From the NCBI RefSeq assembly GCF_000428525.1, contig NZ_AUAC01000002.1:434001-498000 (forward strand): DNA of 64,000 nucleotides, in the 5' to 3' direction. Below, one piece after another: positions 36,261 through 45,564 of this stretch. Position numbers and translations under genes: made by a program. The stretch comes from Hellea balneolensis DSM 19091. GTDB taxonomy: Bacteria; Pseudomonadota; Alphaproteobacteria; Caulobacterales; Maricaulaceae. The notes beneath the pieces are model-generated. The model was not told the DNA's origin, did no database searches, and saw only the letters and a program-made list of their open reading frames with translations. How positions within the stretch are numbered: position 1 is the stretch's first letter; each line of letters opens with the position of its first letter.

Positions 36261-37924
36261 ACCTCATCCCGATAGCCATTCGTAATCGGATAGCGCCTGT
36301 CTTTCCCGAAATTCTTTGTGCCGATCTTTACGCCCGGGGGGGCTTGGCGGCGTTTATATTCAGCTATGTAGAGCAGATGCTGTATGCGCTTTACGGTGGC
36401 AGGGCTGTGGCCTCGCGCGATGATGTCTTCTACAGGCAATTCCTGCTCAATCAGTCCAAAGAGGATATCGTCGAGCACGTCATATTCCGGCAGGCTGTCA
36501 CTGTCTTTCTGATCATCGCGCAATTCGGCGGAAGGCGGCTTGGTGATAATGTTATCGGGAATAGGATAATCCCCGCCCAGCAAGTCTTCGGGATTATTCT
36601 TATTACGCCACTTACAGAGCTCAAAGAGCTCGGTCTTATAGATATCTTTGACGGGGTTATAGCCGCCGCACATATCGCCGTATAGCGTGGCATAACCCAC
36701 CGCCATTTCGGATTTATTTCCTGTCGTCACCACCATTGGCCCGAACTTATTGGAAATCGCCATAAGGGTGAGCGCGCGGGTGCGGGACTGCATATTCTCC
36801 TCGGTCGTATCAAAGGGTAAGTCTTTGAACATTGGCGCAAGCATCTCTTGGAACGCATCAAAGGCGGGCTTAATCGCAATCACATCATAGCGGCACCCAA
36901 TCCGCTCGGCGCAATCCTGCGCATCGCCCAAGCTCTCCCCCGCCGTATAGCGCGAGGGCATCATCACGCACCACACACGGTCGGGGCCGAGCGCATCGGC
37001 GGCAATAGCGGCGACAGCGGCACTATCCACTCCGCCCGACAGGCCAAGCACTATCTGCTTAAAGCGGTTCTTATTGACGTAATCGCCGAGGCCGAGACAC
37101 ATGGCTCGCCAATCGGCCTCATGCCCTGTCAGCTGTGTTTCTATCTTGGCATCCGCGCACACCCATGTTCCGTCGCGCTTTTCCCATGTCGCGCAATCAT
37201 AATCCTCGACAAAGCTCTTAAGCGCTTGAACAATCGAGCCATCCGCCGCCATAGAAAAGGAAGAGCCATCAAAAACCAGCTCATCCTGCCCGCCAATCTG
37301 ATTGACGTAAATCAGCGGCAAGCCCTCATTATGCACCTTCTCGCCCAGCGCCTCGACCCGCTCAGACAGCGCCGTGCGCCGCCAAGGCGACCCATTGGGC
37401 GAGATGAGAATTTCCGCCCCGTTATCGGCCAAATGGCTCGCCACGCCCGGCTGCCAAAGGTCCTCACAAATCGGCAGACCAATCGTAATGCCTTTAAACT
37501 CTATAGGCTCAGGGAGCGGGCCTTTGGTGAATATACGCGCCTCATCAAACACGCCGTAATTGGGTAGATGATGTTTAAGGCGCACATCGGTTATCTTACC
37601 ATCGCGCATAAACAGCGCAGCATTGTAGAGCTTGCCCTCTTCAAGCCACGGCAAATTAAACACCACAGCAGGCCCATCTTTGGTGAGCTTCGCAAAGTCT
37701 TCCGCATGGACCTTACAATCCAAAACGGCAGACGGTTTAAGCACCAAATCCTCCGCCGGATAACCAATGACGAACTGTTCGGGCAGGACGAGAATGTCGG
37801 CACCGTCGGCTTTAGCACAAGCATAAGCTTCGCGGGCCTTGGCCATGTTAGAGCCAAGCGCCCCAACATGAGCGTTAAGTTGCGCGGAGGCGATTTTGAG
37901 AGTCGTTATTTGTTTCTGGGTCAT
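36257..37924 (-). CDS. nadE: Glutamine-dependent NAD(+) synthetase
   Basis: A 555-residue two-domain enzyme making NAD from nicotinic acid adenine dinucleotide, glutamine and ATP. The N-terminal nitrilase-type glutaminase domain (about 1-265) has catalytic Glu (LPEQFVIGYPAED) and Cys (GLPICEDLWQPG). The C-terminal synthetase domain has the P-loop GLSGGVDSAAVAAIA near residue 293 and the DLLGGDYPIPDNIITKPPSAEL segment. It is full length. Confidence 0.96.
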   Translation of the reverse strand: MTQKQITTLKIASAQLNAHVGALGSNMAKAREAYACAKADGADILVLPEQFVIGYPAEDLVLKPSAVLDCKVHAEDFAKLTKDGPAVVFNLPWLEEGKLYNAALFMRDGKITDVRLKHHLPNYGVFDEARIFTKGPLPEPIEFKGITIGLPICEDLWQPGVASHLADNGAEILISPNGSPWRRTALSERVEALGEKVHNEGLPLIYVNQIGGQDELVFDGSSFSMAADGSIVQALKSFVEDYDCATWEKRDGTWVCADAKIETQLTGHEADWRAMCLGLGDYVNKNRFKQIVLGLSGGVDSAAVAAIAADALGPDRVWCVMMPSRYTAGESLGDAQDCAERIGCRYDVIAIKPAFDAFQEMLAPMFKDLPFDTTEENMQSRTRALTLMAISNKFGPMVVTTGNKSEMAVGYATLYGDMCGGYNPVKDIYKTELFELCKWRNKNNPEDLLGGDYPIPDNIITKPPSAELRDDQKDSDSLPEYDVLDDILFGLIEQELPVEDIIARGHSPATVKRIQHLLYIAEYKRRQAPPGVKIGTKNFGKDRRYPITNGYRDEV

Positions 37925-38092
37925 GGGTTTGGTTTAGCGGGCTGTTGCACGGAGTGGCAAGCCTTTAGAAGACACGACATTAATTCATTCTTAGCTTTAT
38001 TGCATATGCCTTAATATAGCCTTTGCCTGACTCATGCTTATTTAACTGCTCTCATATACACAGTCTTAAAAGTGAAGCGAATTGGGCACAAA

Positions 38093-39208
38093 ATGACATC
38101 CTCGAAAACAAAGATACCTGATATGGATAGGTTAATTAAAACCGAAATCATACCACTTTTGGCACAATCAAAGCAGGAACCTTTGACGAAGGACGGAATA
38201 CCGAAGCAGCTAAAATTACCTTTTTTTGCCGGATTTTCTCTCTTTATCGCCTCATTCGCTGGTTTAAAGATGGTCTTGCCAGACAATAATCTTGCTGAGG
38301 TTCTTAGTATTGTCGCCTTTCCCCTTCTGTTCCTAGCCAGTATTTTTATAACGGGATATCTCTTTAGAGCTCGCCTGGCCGACATATTTGTCAAAGGGAA
38401 ACATAACTTCCTGCTTCGCACACAGGTGATGCATAGTTTATCAAAAGCCTTAGGGTTAGAATTTATCGCCGTACCAGGTGGGCCTGCATCCTCTTTGAAA
38501 AAGATAACGACTTGGTCAAAATGCCCACAAACGCTTAAGGATGTTTGCGCCGTTATGGAAGATCATAGTGGTCTGGGAGAAGCAAGCGAAATCATTAAAG
38601 CCTCCGGATTAGCTGTACCTAACACTGTTTTTATCGGATCGGACGAAACGAAAGAGCGCTATTTCAAACAAACTTTAAACGAGCAACAATTCGAGGACGG
38701 CTTTAAAGGCGTGCGCGGTAATATTTCTTTCGCCGCAGTAGAATGGAACGAAAACCATGATGGACGGATACATCATTTGCTTATTGCGCTTACATTGCCG
38801 ACAAAACTAACGGGCCGCGTTGAATTTAAAAACAAGGCGGGCATATGGCCTATGACACCCCCTCACCGAAAGCATAATAAAGTCAAACTACTCTCACGAC
38901 AATTTGCCAAAGCGTATAAGGTACGCGCCGATGATCAAATGGAAGCTCGGTTGATTTTCGACCCTGCTGTCATTGAACGCCTAACCGCCTATGCTGCCCA
39001 AGGCCCTGTGCGCGGCGTAGCCTTTGAAAATCATCTCGTGGTCGATCTGATCGGTGATAACCGCTTCGACATCATTGACATCATGACGGGTGCATGGAGT
39101 AATGAGAGCATAAAAAAAACGCTCAGTGATTTTGATGACATGCTTCGTTTCTTGGACGCGATTTCAACCGCCTTTTCGGTCAAAGGGCAACGGAGACTAT
39201 CGGCCTAA
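38093..39208 (+). CDS. DUF3137-like membrane-associated protein
   Basis: A protein of about 371 residues. Two adjacent hydrophobic segments (about residues 45-63 and 72-93) give a hairpin in the membrane, and the large remainder should be cytoplasmic. The C-terminal half (RLIFDPAVIERLTAYA, AFENHLVVDLIGDNRFDI) resembles DUF3137, a family of unknown function; this is from memory of the pattern. A GTG at 38072 would add 7 codons; neither start has a clear ribosome binding site. It converges on the beta-lactamase-fold gene. Confidence 0.65.
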   Translation: MTSSKTKIPDMDRLIKTEIIPLLAQSKQEPLTKDGIPKQLKLPFFAGFSLFIASFAGLKMVLPDNNLAEVLSIVAFPLLFLASIFITGYLFRARLADIFVKGKHNFLLRTQVMHSLSKALGLEFIAVPGGPASSLKKITTWSKCPQTLKDVCAVMEDHSGLGEASEIIKASGLAVPNTVFIGSDETKERYFKQTLNEQQFEDGFKGVRGNISFAAVEWNENHDGRIHHLLIALTLPTKLTGRVEFKNKAGIWPMTPPHRKHNKVKLLSRQFAKAYKVRADDQMEARLIFDPAVIERLTAYAAQGPVRGVAFENHLVVDLIGDNRFDIIDIMTGAWSNESIKKTLSDFDDMLRFLDAISTAFSVKGQRRLSA

Positions 39209-39226
39209 GCCGAGTCAGGCTGATTA

Positions 39227-40444
39227 TCACTCTTCCCCATAATAATCAGCAATGCTTCGGAACATATCCATATTTACGTTCATAGAATGACCATAGCCGT
39301 CTTGGGGATAGGCGAATTCCCTGTCAGCGGCGTTTTTGGCGATAACGATACCGCGGGCGGGATTGACGTAAATGTATTGTCCGTAAATTCCTGCGGCGGT
39401 ATAATCGCCTTTATTAGGCCCTTCCTGCGGCATAGGTATCCACCATTGATAGCCATAGCCAACATCGCGGTCGCTCATGGTTGGGGCGGAATGAACCGTC
39501 GAAGCCGCGACCCACTCAGCGGGAACGACTTGAGTGCCTCCGAACTCACCATTTTGAAGGAACATTTGTCCAAACTTGGCATAGTCACGCGTGGTCAGAT
39601 TAAGACCGCCCAACGCAAAGGCGACATTCTCACCATCGGTCATATAAACGGGCGCTCGCTCAAACCCCAGATGAGCAGAATAAGTCTCATTGAATAGCTC
39701 ATGCAATGAGTTGCCCGACGCAGCACGTAGCACCATCGCCGCGATATGTGTATCAATTGAAACATATTGCCAACGTGTACCGGCCGGCACATCTTTGTCC
39801 GTCAAGCCAGCTGCATAGTCATCCATAGAGCCGCCAAGGCCCAAAATGCGGCCCATATCATTGATGTCGGATTTCGGATCCATATAGTCTTCATCAAAGG
39901 TAATGCCGCTCGCCATGTTCAGTACATTACGTATGGTCGCGCCCTCATAGGCGGAGCCTTTCAGCGCGGGGGCATAGTCCTCGACTTTGTCATCCAGCGA
40001 TTTTATCGCGCCGGATTTTACAGCATTTCCATATAGCCCCGACATAAAAGATTTGGCTACCGACCAGCTTATGCGCAGATCGTCTTGGGCTGTACCTTTG
40101 GAATAACTCTCATGAACGATGTTGCCGTCTTTAAGAACAATAAGTGCGGTTGTGTCCAAATCTGCGAGGAGCTTTTCAAGGTCGCGCTCCTGCCCATTGA
40201 CAAAAACTGTTTTGGGGAGCGCTTGCGCATCTTTCGGAAAGATAAATGGATTAGGAGATGCGGCCAAGTCTTGATGTAAAAAGGCGGCGTCCATATTGGA
40301 GAAATTATTGACGATCTTATCTTCGTCAAACAAGGTATTTACAGTTTTCAGGCGCTGGATGTTTTCCCAATTAAGCGCCATGAAAGCGCCTCCAAACAAA
40401 ATTGCGCCAAGCGCAACCGCGCCGATTATACGTCGTTTTCCCAT
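39227..40444 (-). CDS. Beta-lactamase-fold serine hydrolase
   Basis: A 405-residue serine hydrolase of the class C beta-lactamase/DD-peptidase fold, with an N-terminal membrane anchor (residues 5-24) that places the enzyme in the periplasm. The catalytic Ser-x-x-Lys is in SWSVAKSFMSG near residue 132, and a Tyr motif region follows (YVSIDTH, near residue 228). Likely roles are D-amino-acid peptidase or esterase. It overlaps the 3' end of the oxidoreductase gene by 19 bases. Confidence 0.85.
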   Translation of the reverse strand: MGKRRIIGAVALGAILFGGAFMALNWENIQRLKTVNTLFDEDKIVNNFSNMDAAFLHQDLAASPNPFIFPKDAQALPKTVFVNGQERDLEKLLADLDTTALIVLKDGNIVHESYSKGTAQDDLRISWSVAKSFMSGLYGNAVKSGAIKSLDDKVEDYAPALKGSAYEGATIRNVLNMASGITFDEDYMDPKSDINDMGRILGLGGSMDDYAAGLTDKDVPAGTRWQYVSIDTHIAAMVLRAASGNSLHELFNETYSAHLGFERAPVYMTDGENVAFALGGLNLTTRDYAKFGQMFLQNGEFGGTQVVPAEWVAASTVHSAPTMSDRDVGYGYQWWIPMPQEGPNKGDYTAAGIYGQYIYVNPARGIVIAKNAADREFAYPQDGYGHSMNVNMDMFRSIADYYGEE

Positions 40445-41349
40445 GATATCTCCCCATCAATCGCAAGCGCCAGTTTCAGCGCATTATATCCATCTTGTGC
40501 TGTCACAGGAACAGGGGTGCCGTCAAGGATAGCCGATATGAACGCTTCACTCGCAGCGCCTAAACTGTCCTTGGCGGAAGGGTCGCTACCAAATTCAGCG
40601 TTTAAATCAAATGGTGTTGTATGGCTGAGGGTCTTTGCGTTGAAATCAATATGCACCTCCCCGCTTGGATATGTGATATCCATCGTGCGCGAGAAATCAT
40701 CCTCCAAACGGCTGGCTGTTAGTAATGCCGAACCCTGCGCATATTTAAGCTCGCCTTGGCTAAAATCTGGAAATTGCGATTTCTCTATGCGCGTTTGTCC
40801 TTTTACTTGCTGCGGCAGCCCCCCCATCAACATCACAACAAGATCAAGGTCATGCGTCATGAGATCAAGCGAGACAGAAACATCCGTGCCGCGCTCGGAA
40901 TATTTACTCATTCGGCGGGACATTATTCGGGTCGGATTTTCAGGCAGCGTGTTCAACCCAATCGCTTTTGCCACAAAACGCTCTTGATGCCCGACCTGCA
41001 CAAAAAGGTCTTTCTCTGTAGCAAGCTCAACTATTCTCGCGGCATCTTTCAATTTCGAGGCCACAGGCTTCTCTATCAAGCAATGCTTTCCAAACTCCAG
41101 CGCTGTTATTGCCATAGTTCCATGCGTATCCGCAGGAGATGCCACAACCACAGCCTCACATTTATCAAGCATGGCTTTATAATTATCGAAGGCTTGCACA
41201 CCATGTTTGGCAGCTTGGCTTTTGGCGCGTCCAATATCTGGATCAAAGATACCTATAAATTCCGCATGTGAATTTTCCGCACATTTATTTGCGTGATACC
41301 CCCCGAAAACACCGGCGCCGATAACAGCTACTTTCACCTTATTCTTCAT
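40426..41349 (-). CDS. Gfo/Idh/MocA-family oxidoreductase
   Basis: A 307-residue NAD(P)-dependent oxidoreductase. The Rossmann motif KVAVIGAGVFGGYHANKC starts at the fourth residue of the chosen start (41349). An ATG 16 codons upstream (41397) is in frame but would precede the Rossmann strand with an unnatural stretch. The EKPVA motif with the family Lys is near residue 90 and DLMTHDLDLVVML near 170 supplies the second conserved His/Asp region. Sugar or nucleotide-sugar substrates are usual for the family; the substrate here is unknown. Confidence 0.85.
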   Translation of the reverse strand: MKNKVKVAVIGAGVFGGYHANKCAENSHAEFIGIFDPDIGRAKSQAAKHGVQAFDNYKAMLDKCEAVVVASPADTHGTMAITALEFGKHCLIEKPVASKLKDAARIVELATEKDLFVQVGHQERFVAKAIGLNTLPENPTRIMSRRMSKYSERGTDVSVSLDLMTHDLDLVVMLMGGLPQQVKGQTRIEKSQFPDFSQGELKYAQGSALLTASRLEDDFSRTMDITYPSGEVHIDFNAKTLSHTTPFDLNAEFGSDPSAKDSLGAASEAFISAILDGTPVPVTAQDGYNALKLALAIDGEISWENDV

Positions 41350-41493
41350 GCGCCTATAAACCCCGCAGAGGCCATGTAGCGCAAGATAAAAGCGCAACTA
41401 GACAGACTGATTCTTCAGTGAGACGGACCGAATAAGTTAATTTGGATCCCTTTATGTAGCTCAGAACACCCCAAAATCGCCCAAAACCCCCAT

Positions 41494-41569
41494 AAAACCG
41501 CGGTTTTTAATGACTCATTAACTAAATTAACTAGGGTAGTATTAACGATTCCATCGCTGTGATGGAATC
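41494..41569 (+). promoter_or_regulatory. HU upstream region: palindrome, CtrA box and leader dyad
   Basis: Three elements lie in order. A perfect 14-base palindrome (AAAACCGCGGTTTT) spans 41494-41507. A perfect CtrA box TTAA-TGACTCA-TTAAC spans 41507-41522 and shares one base with it. A 9-bp inverted repeat (GATTCCATC 41547-41555 / GATGGAATC 41561-41569) with a 5-base loop ends 22 bases before the HU ATG and would be a leader stem-loop or operator. Confidence 0.6.
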
Positions 41570-41591
41570 ACCATCTATTAGGGAGACCAGG

Positions 41592-41864
41592 ATGAACAAG
41601 AAAGAACTCATTGGCGCACTGGCTGATCATTGCGGAACAACACAAGCACAAGCAGGAGAGTTCGTGAACGCCTTCTGTGAAATCGTCACAAATGAAATGA
41701 AAAAGGGTGATAAGTCTACTGTTGCCCTCCCCGGGTTTGGTCAATTTATCGCCAAACATCGCGCCTCACGTGAGATGCGTAATCCGGCAACAGGCCAGAT
41801 GATGATGAGCAAAGCCAAGACCTCTGCTACGTTCAAACCATCGGCAGGTCTTAAAGACCTATAG
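41592..41864 (+). CDS. HU-family DNA-binding protein
   Basis: A 90-residue HU/IHF-type nucleoid protein. It starts MNKKELIGALADHCG, and the beta-arm region contains GFGQFIAKHRASREMRNPATG, with the Pro of the DNA-intercalating tip. I start it at 41592, behind an AGGGAG ribosome binding site; an ATG 11 codons upstream lies in the leader dyad and would break the family N-terminus. It has a dedicated regulatory region and a strong terminator, so is monocistronic. Confidence 0.93.
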   Translation: MNKKELIGALADHCGTTQAQAGEFVNAFCEIVTNEMKKGDKSTVALPGFGQFIAKHRASREMRNPATGQMMMSKAKTSATFKPSAGLKDL

Positions 41865-41900
41865 ACTAATCTATTTGGCAGGACCTACCTGCCTCAAGAT

Positions 41901-41936
41901 AAAACCGTTATGGATATTTCCATGACGGTTTTTTTA
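41901..41936 (+). terminator. Intrinsic terminator after HU
   Basis: AAAACCGT-x-ATGGA pairs with TCCAT-x-ACGGTTTT around a 4-base loop, followed by a run of T (41929-41935). It lies 36 bases after the HU stop. Confidence 0.9.
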
Positions 41937-41964
41937 TGATTTAAATAGGCGGGAGGCATCGTTC

Positions 41965-42786
41965 ATGACAGATGAAAATATATTTCTTGAAGAGGCTCGT
42001 CTTTCTGAAGACCTTTCAATTGACCATCCTCTCGGCCGTGATGAATTTTTATATGACCTTATTGGTATAAACATAATGGGCTTAAAAAGCCTTATTGTCC
42101 TGATTAAAACGCCCGCCATTTATTTTAAAGCCGCCCTATCTCCAAATTGGGAAGGTAAATACTGGCCCTCAATGCGCATGTGGTTTGGCCTCATGACAAT
42201 CATGATTGGCCTTCAATTTATCTGGGCGAGCGAAAGTAGCGAAATGACAGCAATGTTTCGTATGTTGGCTGGTTCATTATCAGATGGCGTTATCACAGGA
42301 GCAGAGAGGAAGGGAGATATTATAGATATGAGCGGTTTTGACCGTGTGGAAGCTGGTAAACAGATGTTCAAAAACTATATCTTTATCTATCCGTTTTTCT
42401 TTGTTCTTTTTATGTGTTTGCTCGGATTTATTTTCCGTGGATGGGAACAGAAACTCCCCTTCATTGCGCGCGTTAGATATATTTTTGCGATTATAGTGCC
42501 AGGATCAATCATAGGGCTACTCACGACTTTCATGATGCTTCCCTTTAAAGGACAAGCCTATCAAATAGCGTCATTTGTCGCGATGGCCCTCATTTTTCTT
42601 AGCTACTGCGTGACAGCTTACAGAGGGGCTTACGCCAATTCGGAGACAGGCACGCGTATTGGTATGTCGATTGTTATCGGGCTTCTCATTTTTATAGCGC
42701 TCTTTATTGCGCAGTTCGTCTCAATGATGTTGGCGCTCATTCCGATCGGCGGAGAGGTCGTTGATATGATAAGAACGCAGACGTGA
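41965..42786 (+). CDS. Multi-pass membrane protein of unknown function
   Basis: A 273-residue protein with about five hydrophobic segments (roughly 70-90, 130-150, 168-190, 200-218 and 230-262) after a cytoplasmic N-terminus of about 65 residues (DENIFLEEARLSEDLSIDHPLGRDEF). The general layout resembles DUF3667 or Yip1-like proteins but I cannot assign a family. It converges on the DAHP synthase gene with 5 bases between stops. Confidence 0.7.
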   Translation: MTDENIFLEEARLSEDLSIDHPLGRDEFLYDLIGINIMGLKSLIVLIKTPAIYFKAALSPNWEGKYWPSMRMWFGLMTIMIGLQFIWASESSEMTAMFRMLAGSLSDGVITGAERKGDIIDMSGFDRVEAGKQMFKNYIFIYPFFFVLFMCLLGFIFRGWEQKLPFIARVRYIFAIIVPGSIIGLLTTFMMLPFKGQAYQIASFVAMALIFLSYCVTAYRGAYANSETGTRIGMSIVIGLLIFIALFIAQFVSMMLALIPIGGEVVDMIRTQT

Positions 42787-42791
42787 AACCT

Positions 42792-44171
42792 CTAACTCGC
42801 GAGTCTGGCCGCCTCCTCTTTGCGGTAGCTTCCCAACTCTTCTGCAATTAAGAATGCAAGCTCCAAAGCTTGATCTGCATTTAGGCGCGGGTCGCAATGG
42901 GTGTGATAGCGTGAGGATAAATCCTCTTCCCTGACAGCTCTCGCGGAACCACCAAGGCACTCCGTAACATTCTGACCCGTCATCTCGAAATGCACACCGC
43001 CTGGCCAACAGCCTTCGCTATGCAGAACTTGCATGAAGCTTTTGACTTCAGACAGGATATTATCGACCGGACGTGTTTTATAGCCAGTAGACGTTTTAAT
43101 GGTGTTACCGTGCATCGGGTCGCAGGACCAAACGACGTGACGTCCTGAGGTCTTCACAGCACGCGCGAGACTCGGCAAGCCTTTGGCAACTTTGTCATGG
43201 CCGTAACGCGCGATGAGCGTGATTTTCCCGGCTTCATTTTCAGGGTTCAGCTTATCTATAAGCTGTAATAACTCATCCGACTCCAGTCCTTCACCGATTT
43301 TCATTGCGATTGGGTTCTCAATGCCGCGCATAAATTCAACGTGGGCATGATCAAGCTGGCGTGTTCGGTTCCCGATCCAGAGCATATGCGCAGACGTGTC
43401 ATACCAGCGCCCTGTTGTACTATCGATGCGGGTCATAGCTTCTTCATATCCGAGAAGCAGCCCTTCATGACTTGTATAATAATCTGTTGCCGCCATTTGA
43501 GGCGTGCTTTCGGGCGTAACGCCGCAAGCTTCCATGAAATCCATCGCATCAGATATTTTATCACAAAGCGCCTTATACCGCGCCGTCTGTTCAGACTGCC
43601 CCGCAAAGCCAAGTGTCCATTTATGAATATTCCGCAGATTCGCATAACCACCCGTAGAAAAGGCTCTCAGCAGGTTAAGCGTTGATGCGGACTGACCATA
43701 GGCTTTCAGCAGACGCTTAGGGTTAGGGATGCGGGACTTTTCGTCAAAATCCATACCGTTAATATTATCCCCGCGATAGCTAGGTAGAGTAATGCCATCG
43801 CGCACTTCGACGGGTGAACTGCGCGGCTTCCCAAATTGTCCTGCAATACGCCCGACTTTAACAACCGGCTGTCCGGCGCCATAAGTCAGCACAACAGCCA
43901 TTTGCATCATAACACGAAACATGTCGCGAAGATTATCAGGATGAAACTCTTTAAAGCTCTCAGCGCAATCGCCGCCTTGCAGCAAGAAAGCCTTCCCCAT
44001 CGACACATCCGCCAAACGCGCCTTGAGGCGCCGGGCTTCTCCAGCAAAGACAAGCGGCGGATAGCCCTTCAGCGTATTTTCAACCTCAGCTAATTTATCC
44101 ATATCGGGGTAATCATCCGGTATGTGCTTTGCCGGTAATGCGCGCCAGCTTGAAGGTGTCCATTTCGTCAT
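42792..44171 (-). CDS. aroG: 3-deoxy-7-phosphoheptulonate synthase, class II
   Basis: A 459-residue class II (plant-like) DAHP synthase that condenses phosphoenolpyruvate with erythrose 4-phosphate to start the shikimate pathway. Signature blocks are [14 protein letters not shown] near residue 82, the [13 protein letters not shown] metal/substrate segment, and [10 protein letters not shown] near 350. No separate regulatory domain is visible. No leader peptide rich in aromatic codons precedes it. Confidence 0.95.
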   Translation of the reverse strand: MTKWTPSSWRALPAKHIPDDYPDMDKLAEVENTLKGYPPLVFAGEARRLKARLADVSMGKAFLLQGGDCAESFKEFHPDNLRDMFRVMMQMAVVLTYGAGQPVVKVGRIAGQFGKPRSSPVEVRDGITLPSYRGDNINGMDFDEKSRIPNPKRLLKAYGQSASTLNLLRAFSTGGYANLRNIHKWTLGFAGQSEQTARYKALCDKISDAMDFMEACGVTPESTPQMAATDYYTSHEGLLLGYEEAMTRIDSTTGRWYDTSAHMLWIGNRTRQLDHAHVEFMRGIENPIAMKIGEGLESDELLQLIDKLNPENEAGKITLIARYGHDKVAKGLPSLARAVKTSGRHVVWSCDPMHGNTIKTSTGYKTRPVDNILSEVKSFMQVLHSEGCWPGGVHFEMTGQNVTECLGGSARAVREEDLSSRYHTHCDPRLNADQALELAFLIAEELGSYRKEEAARLAS

Positions 44172-44300
44172 CGTCTTACCCGTGTCTTATACGTCAGAAT
44201 AACAGCCTTAATAGGCATAAATCGTGTTTCAGCCGCGGCTTATAACAAGGTTATTCCGCCCTGCCTAGAAATGCTTTCGTGAAAAGGTAAAAAATTGCGC

Positions 44301-44678
44301 CTATTGACCGCGCATTTGATTTAGGGTCTGGCGATATTCCCAGCGCTGAATTTCGGCCATTGTTCGGGATATTCGAAACTCAATATTTTGCAGGGCAACT
44401 TCACGCCCCCCCGGCCGATTACCGTCTCCGACTAAATCTTCGGCATTTTCGCAAAGTTGCGCAAGCTTTGTTGCCCCAACAGCCAGCGCTGTGCCGCGCA
44501 AAGAATGAGTCACAGAAGCCCATGTCTCATCATCGGCGTCCACAATCAACGCCCGCCCCCACATCTCAACTTGATGCTTAAACAAGCCAAAGACTTCTGC
44601 CGTAAGACTTTTATCGCCTCCAACATATTGATTTAAATGATTAAAATCTATTTCTGGGTCTGAATCATGTGCACTCAT
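44301..44678 (-). CDS. Histidine phosphotransfer (Hpt) domain protein
   Basis: A 125-residue single-domain Hpt protein. The phospho-acceptor His58 sits in THSLRGTALAVGATKL, the standard Hpt helix motif, with the later helix (LAQLCENAEDL) completing the four-helix bundle. No kinase or receiver gene adjoins. It could relay phosphate from a hybrid kinase such as CckA elsewhere in the genome. It is not ChpT-like in sequence, since ChpT has an added ATPase-like domain. Confidence 0.85.
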   Translation of the reverse strand: MSAHDSDPEIDFNHLNQYVGGDKSLTAEVFGLFKHQVEMWGRALIVDADDETWASVTHSLRGTALAVGATKLAQLCENAEDLVGDGNRPGGREVALQNIEFRISRTMAEIQRWEYRQTLNQMRGQ

Positions 44679-44781
44679 AAGGCTTCCTTAAAGGATTAAT
44701 CAAAGATGAACAGAGTTTTCAGCATTAGCTCAGCGCGCCTTTGCTAACCCTGAGAGTGTCGCTAACCAAAAGGAGGTCCCT

Positions 44782-45450
44782 ATGACCAGACATTTAACAA
44801 AGATATTGTTGGCGGCTAGTGCTTTGACTGTGCTCGCCGTTGCTCCCGCCGCCTCTGCTGCGCCGGCTGTTGACACAAAGCTTCACAGTTCAAAATCCAA
44901 ACTGACCAAGGTTGCAGATCGCGGAGATCGCAGTGACCGCAACCGCGGAAATCGAAGCGATCGCAATCGCGGGGATCGTTCACGCGGTGACCGTAGCCGC
45001 CGTCATGATACTCGTAGCGACCGACATCGCGGTCACAGCTCCGACAGAGGCTATCGCAATCGTGACAGGCATTATCGGAACCGGGACAGATCATACCGTC
45101 ATGACTTTCGCCGCCGCGACTATTACCGTCCGGCTCGCCGTCACTCTACGAGACGTAGCTTTCGAAACCGCGGTTATTACACGCCTTACCGCTCGAACCT
45201 TGGTATTAGTTTTCATTTCGGCACACCTGGTTACAGTTCTTATCGCTGGGCGCCGGCAGCTTACAGCTTCTACCGCCCGACTTACGGCTCATATGGTTAC
45301 TATCAACGCCGTACCACGTGCCGCCGCATTAATGTCGAAGGATGGCATCACGGTCACCGCGAACTCGTGAGCGTTAAGCAATGCTCAAATCCTTGGGATG
45401 GGACATATATTGTACAGGGTTCAGAACGGGTCGTTAGCTGCCGTTGGTAG
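44782..45450 (+). CDS. Secreted Arg/Asp-repeat protein with Tyr-rich C-terminal domain
   Basis: A 222-residue protein with a signal peptide (about residues 1-26, cleaved after ASA). Residues ~45-115 are degenerate repeats rich in Arg, Asp, Asn, Ser (units like RGDRSDRN and RSDRNRGD), and the C-terminal part is Tyr/Gly-rich with two Cys (TTCRRI and VKQCSNPW). Expression is probably high: a near-perfect ribosome binding site AAGGAGGT (44770-44777) precedes the ATG and a strong terminator follows. The Arg-rich block could bind nucleic acid, peptidoglycan or acidic polysaccharide; the function is unknown. Confidence 0.7.
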   Translation: MTRHLTKILLAASALTVLAVAPAASAAPAVDTKLHSSKSKLTKVADRGDRSDRNRGNRSDRNRGDRSRGDRSRRHDTRSDRHRGHSSDRGYRNRDRHYRNRDRSYRHDFRRRDYYRPARRHSTRRSFRNRGYYTPYRSNLGISFHFGTPGYSSYRWAPAAYSFYRPTYGSYGYYQRRTTCRRINVEGWHHGHRELVSVKQCSNPWDGTYIVQGSERVVSCRW

Positions 45451-45471
45451 GTTACGCTTAGGTCTGACAAG

Positions 45472-45507
45472 AACCGCGCTCTGAGTGATAGCAGAGCGCG
45501 GTTTTTT
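45472..45507 (+). terminator. Strong intrinsic terminator after the Arg/Asp-repeat gene
   Basis: A perfect 12-bp stem (AACCGCGCTCTG 45472-45483 / CAGAGCGCGGTT 45492-45503) with an 8-base loop is followed by six T. Confidence 0.93.
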
Positions 45508-45564
45508 AATATGCGCTTTACGGTTTTCACGGCATAGTCTCCTAAACAACTCAAAGGCCGCAAC

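Noticed and set aside
36848-37567. Plus-strand 239-codon frame opposite nadE
   Set aside because: Antisense to the NAD synthetase coding sequence, His/Arg-rich shadow translation, no recognisable domain.
37980-37994. TTAA-N7-TTAG in front of the DUF3137-like gene
   Set aside because: Half-site is off by one base (TTAG); below the standard applied to the other two boxes.
44912-45110. Short near-repeats looking like a CRISPR or tandem array
   Set aside because: The periodicity is explained by Arg/Asp/Ser codons in the secreted repeat protein; units vary and there are no equal spacers.
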